From Bryum argenteum (taxonomy: Eukaryota > Streptophyta > Bryopsida > Bryales > Bryaceae): a DNA stretch of 64,000 bases. Below the pieces are notes generated by a model. It saw only the letters and a list, made by a program, of their open reading frames with translations, was not told where the DNA came from and did no database searches. The translations under genes were made by a program, and so were the position numbers. This document shows, piece after piece, positions 48,051 through 59,328 of the stretch (position 1 is its first letter; each line of letters starts with the position of its first letter). The stretch is from positions 10,117,601 through 10,181,600 of the forward strand of contig CM073322.1 in NCBI GenBank assembly GCA_037043015.1, given 5' to 3'.

Positions 48051-49542
48051 AATTGCAAAAAAACATTTGTTAGTGTTGAGGTCATTTGTCGTCCGCTATG
48101 GTTGTTCCTTCTTTGATATGTTATCATTTTTTATTTTCTTTTTTTGCAAGTAAGACTTTTATTATGTGTATAGTTTTTGAGTATGGTTTATATTTGCGGG
48201 TGAGTTCAACTCATAGGCTATTGTCAGTACTTGAGGCCATTACCCCCACCAAATCTGTAGTACGTACGGAGGTCCTCCCTCAACTAGAACTTCTCCATGG
48301 AATCCACAACGTAGTTGAGGGAGAGTTACTTCTCAGAAAAACAATAAAAAAGGACAGTTGTACGATTCTTTCGAGCTTGACTTTAACTTGAATTCTGGTA
48401 CGTTTCTGTCGCATAATATCCATGCCAAAGGTACGCCCGGTTAGTGAAGTCGAAATTCAAAAATTGGAGAATGAATTTCCACATGGTTATCGTGAAGGGG
48501 ACTGTGTTTTCTATGTTTCTGCATATGATTACAAAGGTAAATCGACGGCCATTACAAAAGAAGACATGGAGACATGGAATCCATACTGGATCGAGGCGAA
48601 TGAGAGGTTTGAGGAGCTCCTTTCAACGCAAGTGCATCTGCAAGACTTGCACGGTAAGATGTTGTATGCGGAGGATGGCAATTACCGCCACAAAGCTTGG
48701 TGGAGGCACATCAACATGTACCCTGCAGATGAGGAGGATTGACACTAATATGTGGATACTTTGGTTATTGATCCAAAGGAGAATGGTGGGCATGTTTTAA
48801 ATGCAATGAATGACATTAATTGGTAAATTTATTTCTACTTTCCAAATTTTTTTTTTCATACAATTATTTTGTATCTTTCATTTAATCAATTATTATTCAA
48901 TTTGTGCAGGTCCACTGAAAATGACCATGTAAAGACTAGTCTTCTAGCAAGACTTCAACAAATCCGATCATTTAGAGGACTAAAGTTCATTGACTTCAAA
49001 AATCCACTTACGGAAAATGAATATAAGTCATGTGGGAAGTCCAAAAACAGAAATGTCACGGTCCTGAGTTAGTATTCATTGACTTAAAAAGTATTCATCG
49101 CATTTCTTTATCGTGTAAGTTTCTTACTTGCTCATATTTATTGAAATTTATTCAATATTTAAAGTATAAGTTTTTAATTGATAAAGTCCTATCTATTTCT
49201 ATTGTGCAGAGGGAGATTGCAGTTGCATCGGATGCAGCTTCTCAAAGTATTATAACAAGACTTTCAAGGATCAACACAATCCTCAAGGAGTTTGGGACAT
49301 GATGATAAAAGCTGCAATCGACCTTGTTGATTTTATTCAAAAACAAGAACTTAGATAAGGACCTTGCAGTTGCAAATCCAAATAATGAAGAAGCTTTCTT
49401 CATAAAGGTTTGTTTCCTAAATTTAAAAAAAAATAAAAATATTAAGTTCATTTCCCAAAATAAATTTGATATACTTTTGTTACTTTTGTGAATTCACGAG
49501 CATTATAGTTTCTATTCAAAGCTAGAAATAACTATTGACAAA

Positions 49543-50016
49543 TTGTTGCGGACGGCAACTCAAAGACAAGACTCGACACTAAATTGAGGAGAGACCTGAA
49601 ATGGAGACCAAGATAAAATGGAAGCGAGGGAATTTCTCACAGAGGACTCAAGATGATACTTGGAATAATACAAGATGAAGTAGTATTCATAACAAGAGGA
49701 ATATGTACTGCTGGTGTTGGAGAGTATAAAGAACAACATCCTCTAACTCTCTATATATAGTAGCTAGAGGAAGCTTTCGGGGTAGTATCCTGGAAGCAGC
49801 CATAGGGCCTTTTGGAGGCTTGGGCGGCTTCCGAAATCTAAAAAGCTGAAGCGGCAGCTTCTTGTATCTAAGAAGCTTCCGGATTCTAGGACGTTGCGGC
49901 GGAAGTTTCCTATATCTAATAGGAACTTTTAACAACTAATGGAACGTTATATAACTTTCCATAAATTTAAACTCACAAAGTATACTAGATAAACATAATC
50001 TAGAAAGTACTTGTAA
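49543..50016. mobile_element. Possible LTR-like insertion inside the decayed gene
   Basis: The segment starts TGTTGCGG and ends GTAAAACA, giving LTR-like TGTT/AACA ends. It contains CTCTATATATAG (TATA-like) and separates coding-like sequence YSKLEITIDK (ending near 49540) from VDDGKPMGADDTMYG (starting near 50022). I could not find a clean 5-base target duplication; ACAA occurs on both sides. Confidence 0.4.
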
Positions 50017-52438
50017 AACAAGTGGACGACGGTAAACCCATGGGTGCGGATGACACCATGTATGGCACGTCCGTGATACAAAATGCGATTAATTGCAACG
50101 ACTCGTGTTCATTCACAATTCAAAGCACTTTGGTTGACATGGTGGAATGCTCCCCCAACAATGCGTGCAACATAGAAGTTTTTAATACCAGATTCCAAAA
50201 CTTCTCTTGCTACATAAATAACCAAGGCTTCTTTTTGGACTGGGGTGATTTCTACATTCAACTTTCCTTCAGGATAGTTTTATTCTCACACTTTATTACT
50301 CATTTACTTTTGTATTTAGAATTCCAATAGCAACTTCTCCGTGAATTTGAAAAAATTTGTGAGAAGTTGAAAGCGATTGATTGGAGAGCTTCTGGTGAAA
50401 TCAAGACTCTATCTCAATTTATTGAGACCTACCGCATACTACTATGGAATAAGGCATTCTTGGCATTCTCTAATCCAAGAGTGGAACCTTTGTACAAGAA
50501 AGAAATCAGGTTTACAAAGTATCTAGCACAACTTCCCTTGTTTAACGGGTACTATACATGTAGCATAAATTCTATCGCTCTATACTTTCTTTTTTATCCA
50601 TTCCAAAATTAATATAATCTTAATATTTCTCTAAATTCATTAACTTCAATATCTTTTTCAATTTTTCCAAATACATAAAAGGACGCTCATTGGAAAGAAG
50701 GTCATTGGCGAGAATTTCATACCTGCATACTTCCCTTGTTTTCTCGATAAGGCCTCTTCAATTTGCTTCTATACCCTTGCCCAACATAAGAAGTTCAATG
50801 ACAATCACATAAACGCTTGTTATTAGTAATTGGATTGTTCTTTTACATTTACACTACTTGAGGAGGTTAGTGAGAGGACAAACATCAATGGTGGAGTTCT
50901 CATGCCTATTATCGAAGATGAATCCGAAGAGGAAGATACGGATGAACTTGCTCAAGTACCACCAAAAGAGACAAAGACACGAGCTACCAGGAAGAGAGTT
51001 TCCTCTGTAAATGTTATACTGTCTACAATTTCTTGTCCAACACCGTCCGAGGTGTCTCCTCTTGCTACTCATGATTTTGGTGGCAGACAAAACTGTGCTC
51101 TTATTGCAACACATGTTACGCAACTGCATCTGCAAAAGATGCAGAAACACTTGCAAGTACTCATAGTGCAAGTACTTCCACGAATATTTCATCTTATGTA
51201 TACAAGTTTATTGAAAATGTGTCTATGTTGGATGTCACTTTGAAGGGAGCTAACGGAGATGAAGGAAGAGATTCTTGTTGGATACCGCTACATAAATTTA
51301 TAGATGTGGTAAGCTCCTACCTTGTGCTTGTTGTACTTCATTAATTATTTAGTATTTCTCCTACTTGTACAAATATATAGCTTTATTGTTTACAATAAGT
51401 TCATCTTGGAGCAGTCCGCACATGCCAAGTGAGTTCAAAATTTTGAGCTCATAAGGAAATTGAATTACTTATAGCAAACATACCTGAACGCTTACCAGTC
51501 CCTTCTATCTCTTCACCGCCCTCAATTATCTCGTCTTGGAACAACAAAGACAATAATTGTGTAAAGTCAATCTTTCCATTTGCAGATGCATTTCTTCACA
51601 ATGATGGTGCCCTACTTCTATTTCACTGCTTTTATTCCACCATTTCTGGTGATATTGTTGAGTGGACCTCAGAGTTCAACTTTGTTCTGAAAAAAGAATG
51701 CTGGGGTGTGCAAGATCTTTGCCTCACTTCTCCAATAGACAAGAGAAATGAGGTATTATATTGTATATCTTTCACGATACATTTTTTTCCAATCTTCTTC
51801 TACTTAGGACTAATACTTTATTCAACTTCCATTTTCCTTGTAGACCAATCAATTGTGCATCAAGCTATACATCCGTGGTAGACCGATCGTATTACGGTTT
51901 TCATTCCGAGAGAGTTTTGATTTCTCTGGAACTATTGCAAGGCTTGAGAAGTGTGAATGCATTCTCAACTTCACATTTGAAGAATCTCATATCATGAATG
52001 GACCAGTCCATGGAGAAGGTCTTAGGAGAAAGACTTATCAATTCATGCAAGGCTTGATTGAAGTACTTACAAAGGCGAAAGATATTATTTTAGATTGGTT
52101 TGCATCTACAGGTGATACTTTATTTTATCATCAGTTTTTATTGACTTATAGTGAACCAATTTCTTGATCTTCTTATACATGTTTTTGGTTTTCGTTTTCA
52201 GAAGCCTCGGTACATGCTTGTTACAATAGTGGACGCCAGATTGCAACCTTTGAAGGTGACACCAACATATTCAGGCTCTCCTTTCACTATTAAGCTACCC
52301 TCCTCTACCACAACAGAAAGTTTAGGGAAATCGTGTATATGACAAAGCTTAAGAGCCTCCTCAAAAGCGACAGCGTTCTATTCGCTTTTGTGCGAAAGCT
52401 GTATACTTGTAAATTTTATGCATTTATGTATATGTTGT

Positions 52439-52441
<3 letters not shown>

Positions 52442-52486
<45 letters not shown>
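52442..52486. repeat. 45-base poly(T) tract
   Basis: An uninterrupted T run about 150 bases after the last exon of the decayed ParB/methyltransferase-like gene. Confidence 0.97.
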
Positions 52487-52833
52487 CTTCTTTTATCTGT
52501 TTGTTTTCCATTTGTATATGACTAACTATATTAGCTTAATCGGAGGCCCTCCTAACCAGTCTCCATGATACCTTTACTTTACCTTGTTATGCACAAGCTA
52601 GGTATGGCTATAGCTTTAGCAGACTCCTCTTCACCTCTTTTAGTCTAGAAGCAACATAATTATAATCCTAAAGTGCATAGTTACATAGACATACAGGCTG
52701 AGGAGGACAATACCTTCACTACCTTTTCGGGTCTTGGTAGTTCTGACTCCAACACATCTATATAGCATCACATATGTGTACATTTTGCTTTGGTTTATTC
52801 TTAGTTTTACTACATGTTTATGTTTATCACCAT

Positions 52834-52836
<3 letters not shown>

Positions 52837-52886
<50 letters not shown>
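52837..52886. repeat. (TA)n microsatellite
   Basis: About 24 TA units; the open frame crossing it is an artefact of the repeat. Confidence 0.96.
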
Positions 52887-52889
<3 letters not shown>

Positions 52890-53529
52890 ATTGTGTATAA
52901 ATGTAGTGATACTAATGTATATAAAATTCAAATTTTGATCAATCTAATTTAAATATTGAACCAATATATATTAATATCTTCAATGTATATATGAAATTGT
53001 TGGCTCTTACACTTGCATATTATTTTGTAATATAATCATTTTACACGCTCATAGGTCCACAGACGGTTACAGAATTATGCGTTACTGCTCAAGAGTTAAT
53101 TGCATATTGTTCATTGCTCATTGCTTGTGGCTTAAGACTTAGCACCCTCCCAGTTCACGGGTTAGTAGTTTCTTTGACAATTTAGGGAGGTCTCAACATA
53201 TTCCATTCTTTTGAGGAAGAACTTCAACTAGCAACCATATGTGATTTTTTTTTTTTTTTTTGAAAAGGTTTGTGACTTGCCTTAAATGTTGCACACTTTG
53301 AATTTAGTGCTTGCCACAATGCAATTTTACAAGTATTCTACCTAACCTTCTAGTCTCTCAAAAATTAAAAGAAGAAGTTGTCTTGAATGCTATATGGGTC
53401 AAGTATGTGATTTTCTTTTTAAGGTGATACGTTGTAATTGTAATAGTATGTGTCCAAAAGAAGAAGAGAAACTTCAACCTCTTTAAAGGTCGACGTGAAT
53501 AGAGTGTTTGTTTGACCTATTTTTGAATA

Positions 53530-53805
53530 TATGGCCCGAGGTCATCACACCAATGGGGGGACTACTAACCCCTCTTGGGGTGAACACTATGCTAGTTCCT
53601 ACCTAGCCACTAGTGCATTAGAGATACCCGACTTGGTATCCCCTCAAAGAACTTTGAGGTACTCGTACAATGAGGTCAAAGAACCCCCCACCATAGTTAG
53701 TTGGACTATGGTGGTGAGTGCCACGCCGACATGGGGAATAGAACCTACGAACTCCTCATTGGGGGGCATAAGCCCTAACCACCAAGCCAAGGCTTGTGAT
53801 GCCCT
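53530..53805 (-). mobile_element. SINE-like element, family S2, copy 2
   Basis: On the minus strand the head reads CTTGGCTTGGTGGTTAGGGC, a good tRNA A-box region, then GTAGGTTCTATTCCC as B box. The body parallels 43776-43500. It interrupts segmental repeat D relative to the copy at 61 kb. Confidence 0.72.
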
Positions 53806-53911
53806 ACGTGTCTATAAATTGATTAAAGTGTAAATGAAGAACATCCAAAGAGAACAAATTCTAGCAATCAAGGAAGGGATATAAAAAAAGAACTGAGATT
53901 AATTGATTGTT

Positions 53912-54458
53912 CTCTAGTAAGAATTGGTTAAAAATGAATGACTTAAAGGTTCTTGATGTAACTTGTGCAAATCGCCAAAATAGACCTCGCTCTTCTTCAG
54001 GTTTAAAAAAACTCAATTCAAGCAATAATTGGAAGATCGACCTATAGGATCTTAGAGTTAACTTAACTTCTCACTCACATACTAAATTTGAACTATTGAT
54101 TTTAATTTTATTTTTTTCTTCTTTCTTTTGTGATTATATAAAGATCAAAGTTGGAAGAATTTTGCTCAAGAATCCCACATAGCCATTTCGGCTTTCTTGA
54201 ACCATTAAGTGTAAAATAAGAGGATGTCACTTTGATGTTTCAAAATGATAACATTTGTGTCGAGAGGTAAAAAGGTATGTTGGAACCAACTCTGACACGT
54301 AGGCTGCTATAGCTGGATCGTGGGTTGACAGAAATGACAAGATGTTGGTAACGATGTGAATGACACAAAGCTCTTTTGTCATTCAGGACACTTTTTGTGC
54401 ACCATTTAACATATTTTTGTCATTTCTGTTGTCATTTTCTTGCCATTTCCTACTAGTG
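53912..54458. mobile_element. Non-autonomous CACTA element in repeat D, copy 1
   Basis: Left end CTCTAGTAAGAATTGG (mutated CACTAGTAGGAATTGG) and right end TTTCCTACTAGTG form the inverted termini. GTT flanks both sides (53909-53911, 54459-54461). Many TGACA/TGTCA subterminal motifs. 547 bases, no coding capacity. Confidence 0.82.
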
Positions 54459-54879
54459 GTTACACATTAATCTCTGAGAGTCTAATAAATAATTTATAAT
54501 CGATTCCAAATGTTGATGAGCTGTAGTTGACTAAAATAAGAATATTTTTGAAACTTTTGATTTTTATACATGACTTTCAATATCTCGGGATTCATCATTC
54601 ACAATCAAGATTCATTTGTTGCCCACACTTCTAGAAAAAACCTCTCAGTCCAACAACACCTCATGCGCTCCGATTCGAACACTAGTGCCCTAGATCAGAA
54701 TGTTGCGTCCAAAACAAATTAAAATAAAATACTTGCCTTAGATAATAGATGTGATTTTAGTCAATCATATCAATTTCAAAATTTTAATAATAGACAAATA
54801 TTTTCTATTGATAATTTAGGTTTTACTCTCTTTAATTCCTTCTAAAATAATTAGGAACTATTTTCATAAATTTGTGATC

Positions 54880-55830
54880 AACCCCAAAACACCCAAGAAA
54901 GCCCAAGTAGCTCTATGCTACTTTAGGCAACTTAGATAAAGGGGTTCAATTTAATAATTTTTCTTGAGAATGTCATAGGATCTTCCCCATACTACAAGGT
55001 GGATGTGATAAAAACTGCAAAGTCAAATTTCAAATTTGATTTTTTAAATACAAAATTAAGTTTTCAAGTCCAAGTGGGGCAAATTTAAAAATTATAATTT
55101 CAAATTTGTTTTATTCATCTAAAAATGTATGTTTATTACCAGATTTCAGCTCACATTTCCAAGTGACCTTGATTGAAACCTTTACCAGTGTTATAAGGGT
55201 AGCCTCTAGAAATTACGACATCAATTTATAAAGTCTTTGGTGATATTTCATTTATTTTCTTTCAAAAAAATTCAGAATTTGAAATTAGGATTCAAATAAA
55301 TTCATTTGCGTAAAATCACAAACTCATTAGAGTGCTCACTCACCATTCAGACTTTGCGTAAATCAAATACGATGAACAGATGCATGTTTCACAGAATCAT
55401 TGTATCTAGTCCTTCTTCAGGAAAAAAGTTCGCATAAAGGTCTAAAAAACATAACAATTTACAAAAATCATGCATGGGCCTTTTGAAATCTCAACATAGT
55501 TATCTACATGGAAAAAAAGTGCGAGCAATTTTTCTCGTGTATCAATCATCAAGTACCCCTTTGCACAAAAAAGACTATATCTGGAACAATGCTCATAAAA
55601 AGTTTTGCACCAATTTTGAATGTCATGATCTCTCAAATGGTGCAATTCCATTAACTCAAATTATACACAATGTTTCCTGATAGTAGTTAGATTTGAGACC
55701 CTAAGTATGTTTGAAAGCACTCAAAAACAACATAAAATTGACCATACCTTCATTCCAACAAGGGGTAGAAATTTTTTCCGACATGAAGGTCCAAAAAATG
55801 CTTGGATTTTCAGGGATTGAATAACTCACA
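54880..55830. mobile_element. TIR element family T2, copy 2
   Basis: Diverged relative of 19520-20455: ATCAACCCCAAAACACCCAAG at the left, GCTTGGATTTTCAGGGATTGA at the right, and shared internal phrases (AAGGGTAGCCTCTA, TTATCTACATGGAAAAAAA, ATCATCAAGTACCCC, CATGATCTCTCAAATGG). Terminal repeats are heavily mutated, so edges are approximate. Confidence 0.65.
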
Positions 55831-56082
55831 CAACCCATGATGCTCAAACAAAGAAAGCAAGCATGGATCACTATCGCACAGCTTGTAACAAAGATACCTA
55901 AGTCAAAACAGAAACTTTATTACACAACGTAATTCTTTAAAAAACACTTATCTCTTGAAATGTGACAGAAAAAAAACCTTCATACATCAGACTTGACTAA
56001 GATTACCATGCCTTCAAACCAGGCAGGGGGACCATGCTAGCTAGCAGCAATGAAGTACTGTAAGTTCAGTCTTCTCTAACTC

Positions 56083-57296
56083 TTAGCCAGAGCGATCAGC
56101 CACCTCTGCAGCCAAAGCTCGCAGGAAGGCATCGTAAGGCGATGAGGTGATCACATGCACACCGGACTTGTCCATCACCGCCGGGCTGTGCTCTTGCACC
56201 ATCGTCATCTCCTTCATCAGCTCCCACAACGATACGTACCACAACCTCATGTCCAACATATCCCACTCCGGCCCACCAGCAGCAGCTGCCTCCTGAGCCG
56301 ACTTCACGTCGCGTGCCATCATATACAGCACACTGCTTACATCTTGTTTGTCGGCGAGACTTCTCGTCAGAAAAGTGGGGCCGTTCGTGCAGAGAAACTC
56401 GAGGTACTCGGAGTGAGAGCCCCCGCCTACACCAACACGCACGTCCAGCCCGGAAACAAAACGTCACGTTTACGGAAGTTATCAACAAGGGACGGACGCT
56501 TTACAGGGGAGTCAAGCCACTTGGAGAACACACTGAACAATTAATAAAGTGTGGGCCAATTTCCCCTGTGTAAAGCCCTTGCGCGGCCGATTTTTAGATG
56601 GACAAAACAAAACCATGGGACCAATTAGCTACATTCCATGCTTTTGATCTGTTCACATTATTATATCTAAGTGAAATGATGATTTTGTATTGAATCAAGC
56701 AACGTTCAGCCTCTAGGTCATAAATTGGCCTTCCATTCTTGTATCTCTCAACTCTTGAAGCACTAGCCGTGTAATAACTTGTCCCCTACCCATTATAATA
56801 TTATTTCAGAAAATTGACCTCCACTCCCCATGTAAGACCCTTGGGGCCAATTTCAAGAATTGATCCAATCACAAGAACAAGAGAGGATTTGGCCTTGGCT
56901 CGGCCCCTCCTGTACAGCGGCCCTGACTCTGATGTACGGGTGCGAGTTTTTTACTGGAATTCAAGTCAAGTACTTGATTGAGTAAATTGTATACGAGGTC
57001 GACCATTCAGGATCGTTAAGGCAATGATCGAGGTACATACCTTGCTTCATTATGAGCTTTATGGATGCCGATCCCTCGTTCCTGTCATGCCGACAGTTTT
57101 CGCGATGTCCGGATCCCCCGGGATGTTGAGATGGCACCAACATTGCGGCGTCTTCATCGTTGTCATCGTCTCCATCGTTGTCATCGTGGATGTCAGCTCC
57201 AGGAGTTGGTGCCTCCGGAATCATTGTCCAAAACTCAATATTCCTTCGAGACGGCCCAGCAACGGTGCCCAGTGCCTTCTCCAGCAAGGACGCCAT
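56083..57296 (-). CDS. Two-exon gene of unknown function
   Basis: Exons are 57296-57041 and 56426-56083 on the minus strand. The donor CAAG|GTATGT and acceptor GGTGTAG|GC share phase 1, joining into an open frame of 199 residues that starts MASLLEKALGTVAG. A strongly acidic, Asp/Asn-rich segment (about residues 38-52, DIHDDNDGDDDNDED) is followed by the exon join and then a C-terminal half that looks globular and helical: SHSEYLEFLCTNGPTFLTR, DVSSVLYMMARDVKSAQEA, MLDMRLWYVSLWELMKEM. No signal or membrane segment. I do not recognise the family. Exon 2 is GC-rich compared with the surrounding repeats and lacks transposon features, which supports a real gene. Upstream exons cannot be excluded. 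Confidence 0.62.
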
Positions 57297-58700
57297 AATG
57301 ATGTAGTAACACAACTGCCAACAACACAACACCAGGTAACACCACCGCTCATGTGAGTTCGGAAGGCTAGCTGACACAGAGTGTGCCAATCAGCAGGGGC
57401 ACGAACACGAACTCAGCTCCAGCGAAGAAGCGAATCACGGCAAGGTAAACAGATTCACGGCTGCAAGGTCGAGAGAAAATGAACGTGCAGTAATGAAGTA
57501 TGAGTGGTGAAGATGAATCATGTAGAGTATGGGTTGGGAATTCCCGAGGAGTACTTGACTGACCAGTACTTAATCCGAAAGTGATCGTGTCGAAGTGCTT
57601 CAACACAAAGATGATGAAGAAGCTCGATCAGGGACTCTATGCAATCAAGCATGAGAGATAGTACCTGCGGAGCTAGACGATTGGTGCAGCGAGCAATTGT
57701 TGTACTACGATGGGGCCGGGTGATCGAGAGAAGGAAGTGAGGCACGATCGATTGAACACCAGCAGACGAGGTGAGGAAACATGGAAAAGCTCTGTTTATT
57801 TTTACAGGCATGGTAGCGAAAGCGTAGTGTCTGCATTCTAAGCAATGTCAATGAAGCCGGTGGTCGAGGTACGTGGACAAGAAAGCACTCAGGACTAAAA
57901 ACTAATCATCAGAATGTGCATATCGGTGGCAGGCCCCACACTGATCGGCTCACCTATTCGTTGCTACTGGAGGCAGAATCCTGAACCAAGTTACGGAAAA
58001 CGGGGACTTTACCAGATTTGAGATACATTATTTCCGGCTATAAAATAATGGATTCATGATCAGTGTGCAGTGAGCACCCATTGTGCACGGACCACAGTGA
58101 CAATTTTAAAGATTCCGAGATATATGAGCATATACTGCAATCTTCCCGTGCAACTAAGATTTCAACATGCCTTGGTGGTGTTTTCAAACTTTGAGAGTAA
58201 ATATTCCAAGGTTATGTATGAGGAATTTTGAAGCATAAAAGGTTTTGTTGGAAAGGTGTGAGAAAATTCAACTCGGAATCATATTAGAAATCTCGACTCG
58301 GAAATATATTGGAATTTTCAATTATATTGGAATTTACAATTGTTTGGTTTTGTTTAGTGGCAATTATTCATGTGAACATGTTCCGATTGTGTACAATTCG
58401 CAGAAAACTCGGGAAACTTTTGTCCAAACCAAGTGAACTTCGAATCTCTTTTCAAATATCATGAAAAATATTCACATTGTTCATTGGGGGACTCTCTCCG
58501 AGACCATGTCCAACTGTTTCTTTCAAAAGATACTAGAAACATTAATTGTGGGATAGTTGCAGAATTGGCATTTGCAATCACAAAAGGTTGTCTAATCACA
58601 AAAATCAAATAACTACGAATTGTCGTTTTTTGCCTACACGGTGCATGTCCAAAATAACTAATCTGTGCATGTCCAAATGATCAACCGAAAGAATAAGAAT
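57297..58700. other. Upstream region of the unknown gene and AT-rich spacer
   Basis: 57297-58000 is GC-richer and may contain promoter and 5'UTR of the gene on the minus strand; short minus frames at 57367-57811 are unrecognised. 58000-58700 is AT-rich with nothing definite. Confidence 0.5.
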
Positions 58701-58718
58701 AAGAATGCTTCGAGCCTA

Positions 58719-59172
58719 TCAAGGAGATTTCAAGTCTTCAGCCAATGCACACTCAGTCTCTCCTTTCGCATCAACTAGGGTGAATTGGTCTTCCTCCTCC
58801 GGCGGCACTATAAAGTCCAGATCTTTGATAATGGATTCAATGGTCACCTGAACCAAATTAAGAGTAACTGGTAAGTCATGGAGAATTTCTTAACCAGGAA
58901 TATAGAACTGATTGCAATTTGAATCTCGGCATTGTCAACCTTGGACAACCAAAACCTATTTCATGCATGCATTATACTGTACACAATCGTCTAAGGATGA
59001 AACATTAAGTAGTAAGATGTGAAATAAACATAAAACAATTCCTAGATTTTCAACAGGTGTAAATTTGAACTTTTAGTAAAAACATGCAACATATCTTGCT
59101 TCGTAGTGGTAATTTGAGCGTTACCTTTGACGTAGTGCACAGGTTTGATATAGCCTTTTTTGCTCTTGACTT
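58719..59172 (-). pseudogene. Two exon-like segments in block A, possible 3' end of an unknown gene
   Basis: On the minus strand, TTTCCAG|AAG..AAAG|GTAACG (59172-59125, 16 codons) and TTCAG|GTGACC.. to TGA (58847-58719, 43 codons) join in phase 0 and encode SRAKKAISNLCTTSK then VTIESIIKDLDFIVPPEEEDQ and an acidic tail. The duplicate block has a related segment near 62400-62290 (VVEHVDSTVPVEEEDQ), so the reading frame is partly kept between copies. No upstream exons were recognised, so it may be a gene remnant captured in a repeat. Confidence 0.35.
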
Positions 59173-59328
59173 CTGGAAAACAGAGAAATGAAAAACACAC
59201 TTCTGTGGTAATGAATTGTGATTCAATGGAAACACATGTGCATAGGAGAGGAGGTCAGATAAAGCACAAAAGAAAGAACATGTAGTTTCTTATAATGGGA
59301 ATGTTTAAAATTGTCATTTTAATGACGG

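Larger units (their letters stand above)
46847..52293 (+). pseudogene. Decayed multi-exon gene: ParB-like domain plus DNA methyltransferase-like domain
   Basis: Exon-like blocks: 46847-47101 and 47350-47556 (in-frame TGA at 47461 inside an RG-rich stretch), possibly about 48236-48410, 48434-48822 (TGA 48740, TAA 48746), 48910-about 49050, about 49211-49409 (frameshift near 49345), about 50033-50223, about 50333-50549, about 50682-50830, 50870-51308 (frameshift near 51085), about 51460-51752, 51844-52111 and 52202-52293. Splice phases agree at 48822/48910 and 52111/52202. The 48.4-48.8 kb part has HGYREGDCVFYVS and GKMLYAEDGNYRHKAWWRHI, resembling the IDGHHR..A core of ParB/sulfiredoxin-type domains. 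The C-terminal part has NDGALLLFHCFYS (like methyltransferase motif V/VI) and ends IILDWFAST..ACYNSGRQIATFEGD, resembling the motif I segment (D-F-x-G-x-G..GR..G-x-E) that lies C-terminal in permuted N4/N6 methyltransferases. Both domain calls are inference. Confidence 0.6.
53145..54510. repeat. Segmental repeat D, copy 1
   Basis: Diverged duplicate of 60885-62090 in the same orientation, from GGGTTAGTAGTT(T/C)CTTTGACA through GAGGAAGAACTTCAAC, AGTGCT(T/A)GCCACAATGCA and GTTGTCTTGAATGCTA to a CACTA element and TACACATTAATC. Copy 1 has a SINE-like insertion (53530-53805) where copy 2 has a different MITE (61142-61409). Confidence 0.85.
52294..56082. other. Repeat-rich spacer
   Basis: No intact gene. 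It contains poly(T), a TA microsatellite, a diverged duplicate of 60.9-62.1 kb carrying a CACTA element and a SINE-like insertion, and copy 2 of TIR family T2. Short open frames (53531-53833, 55442-55680) lie inside these repeats. Confidence 0.6.
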
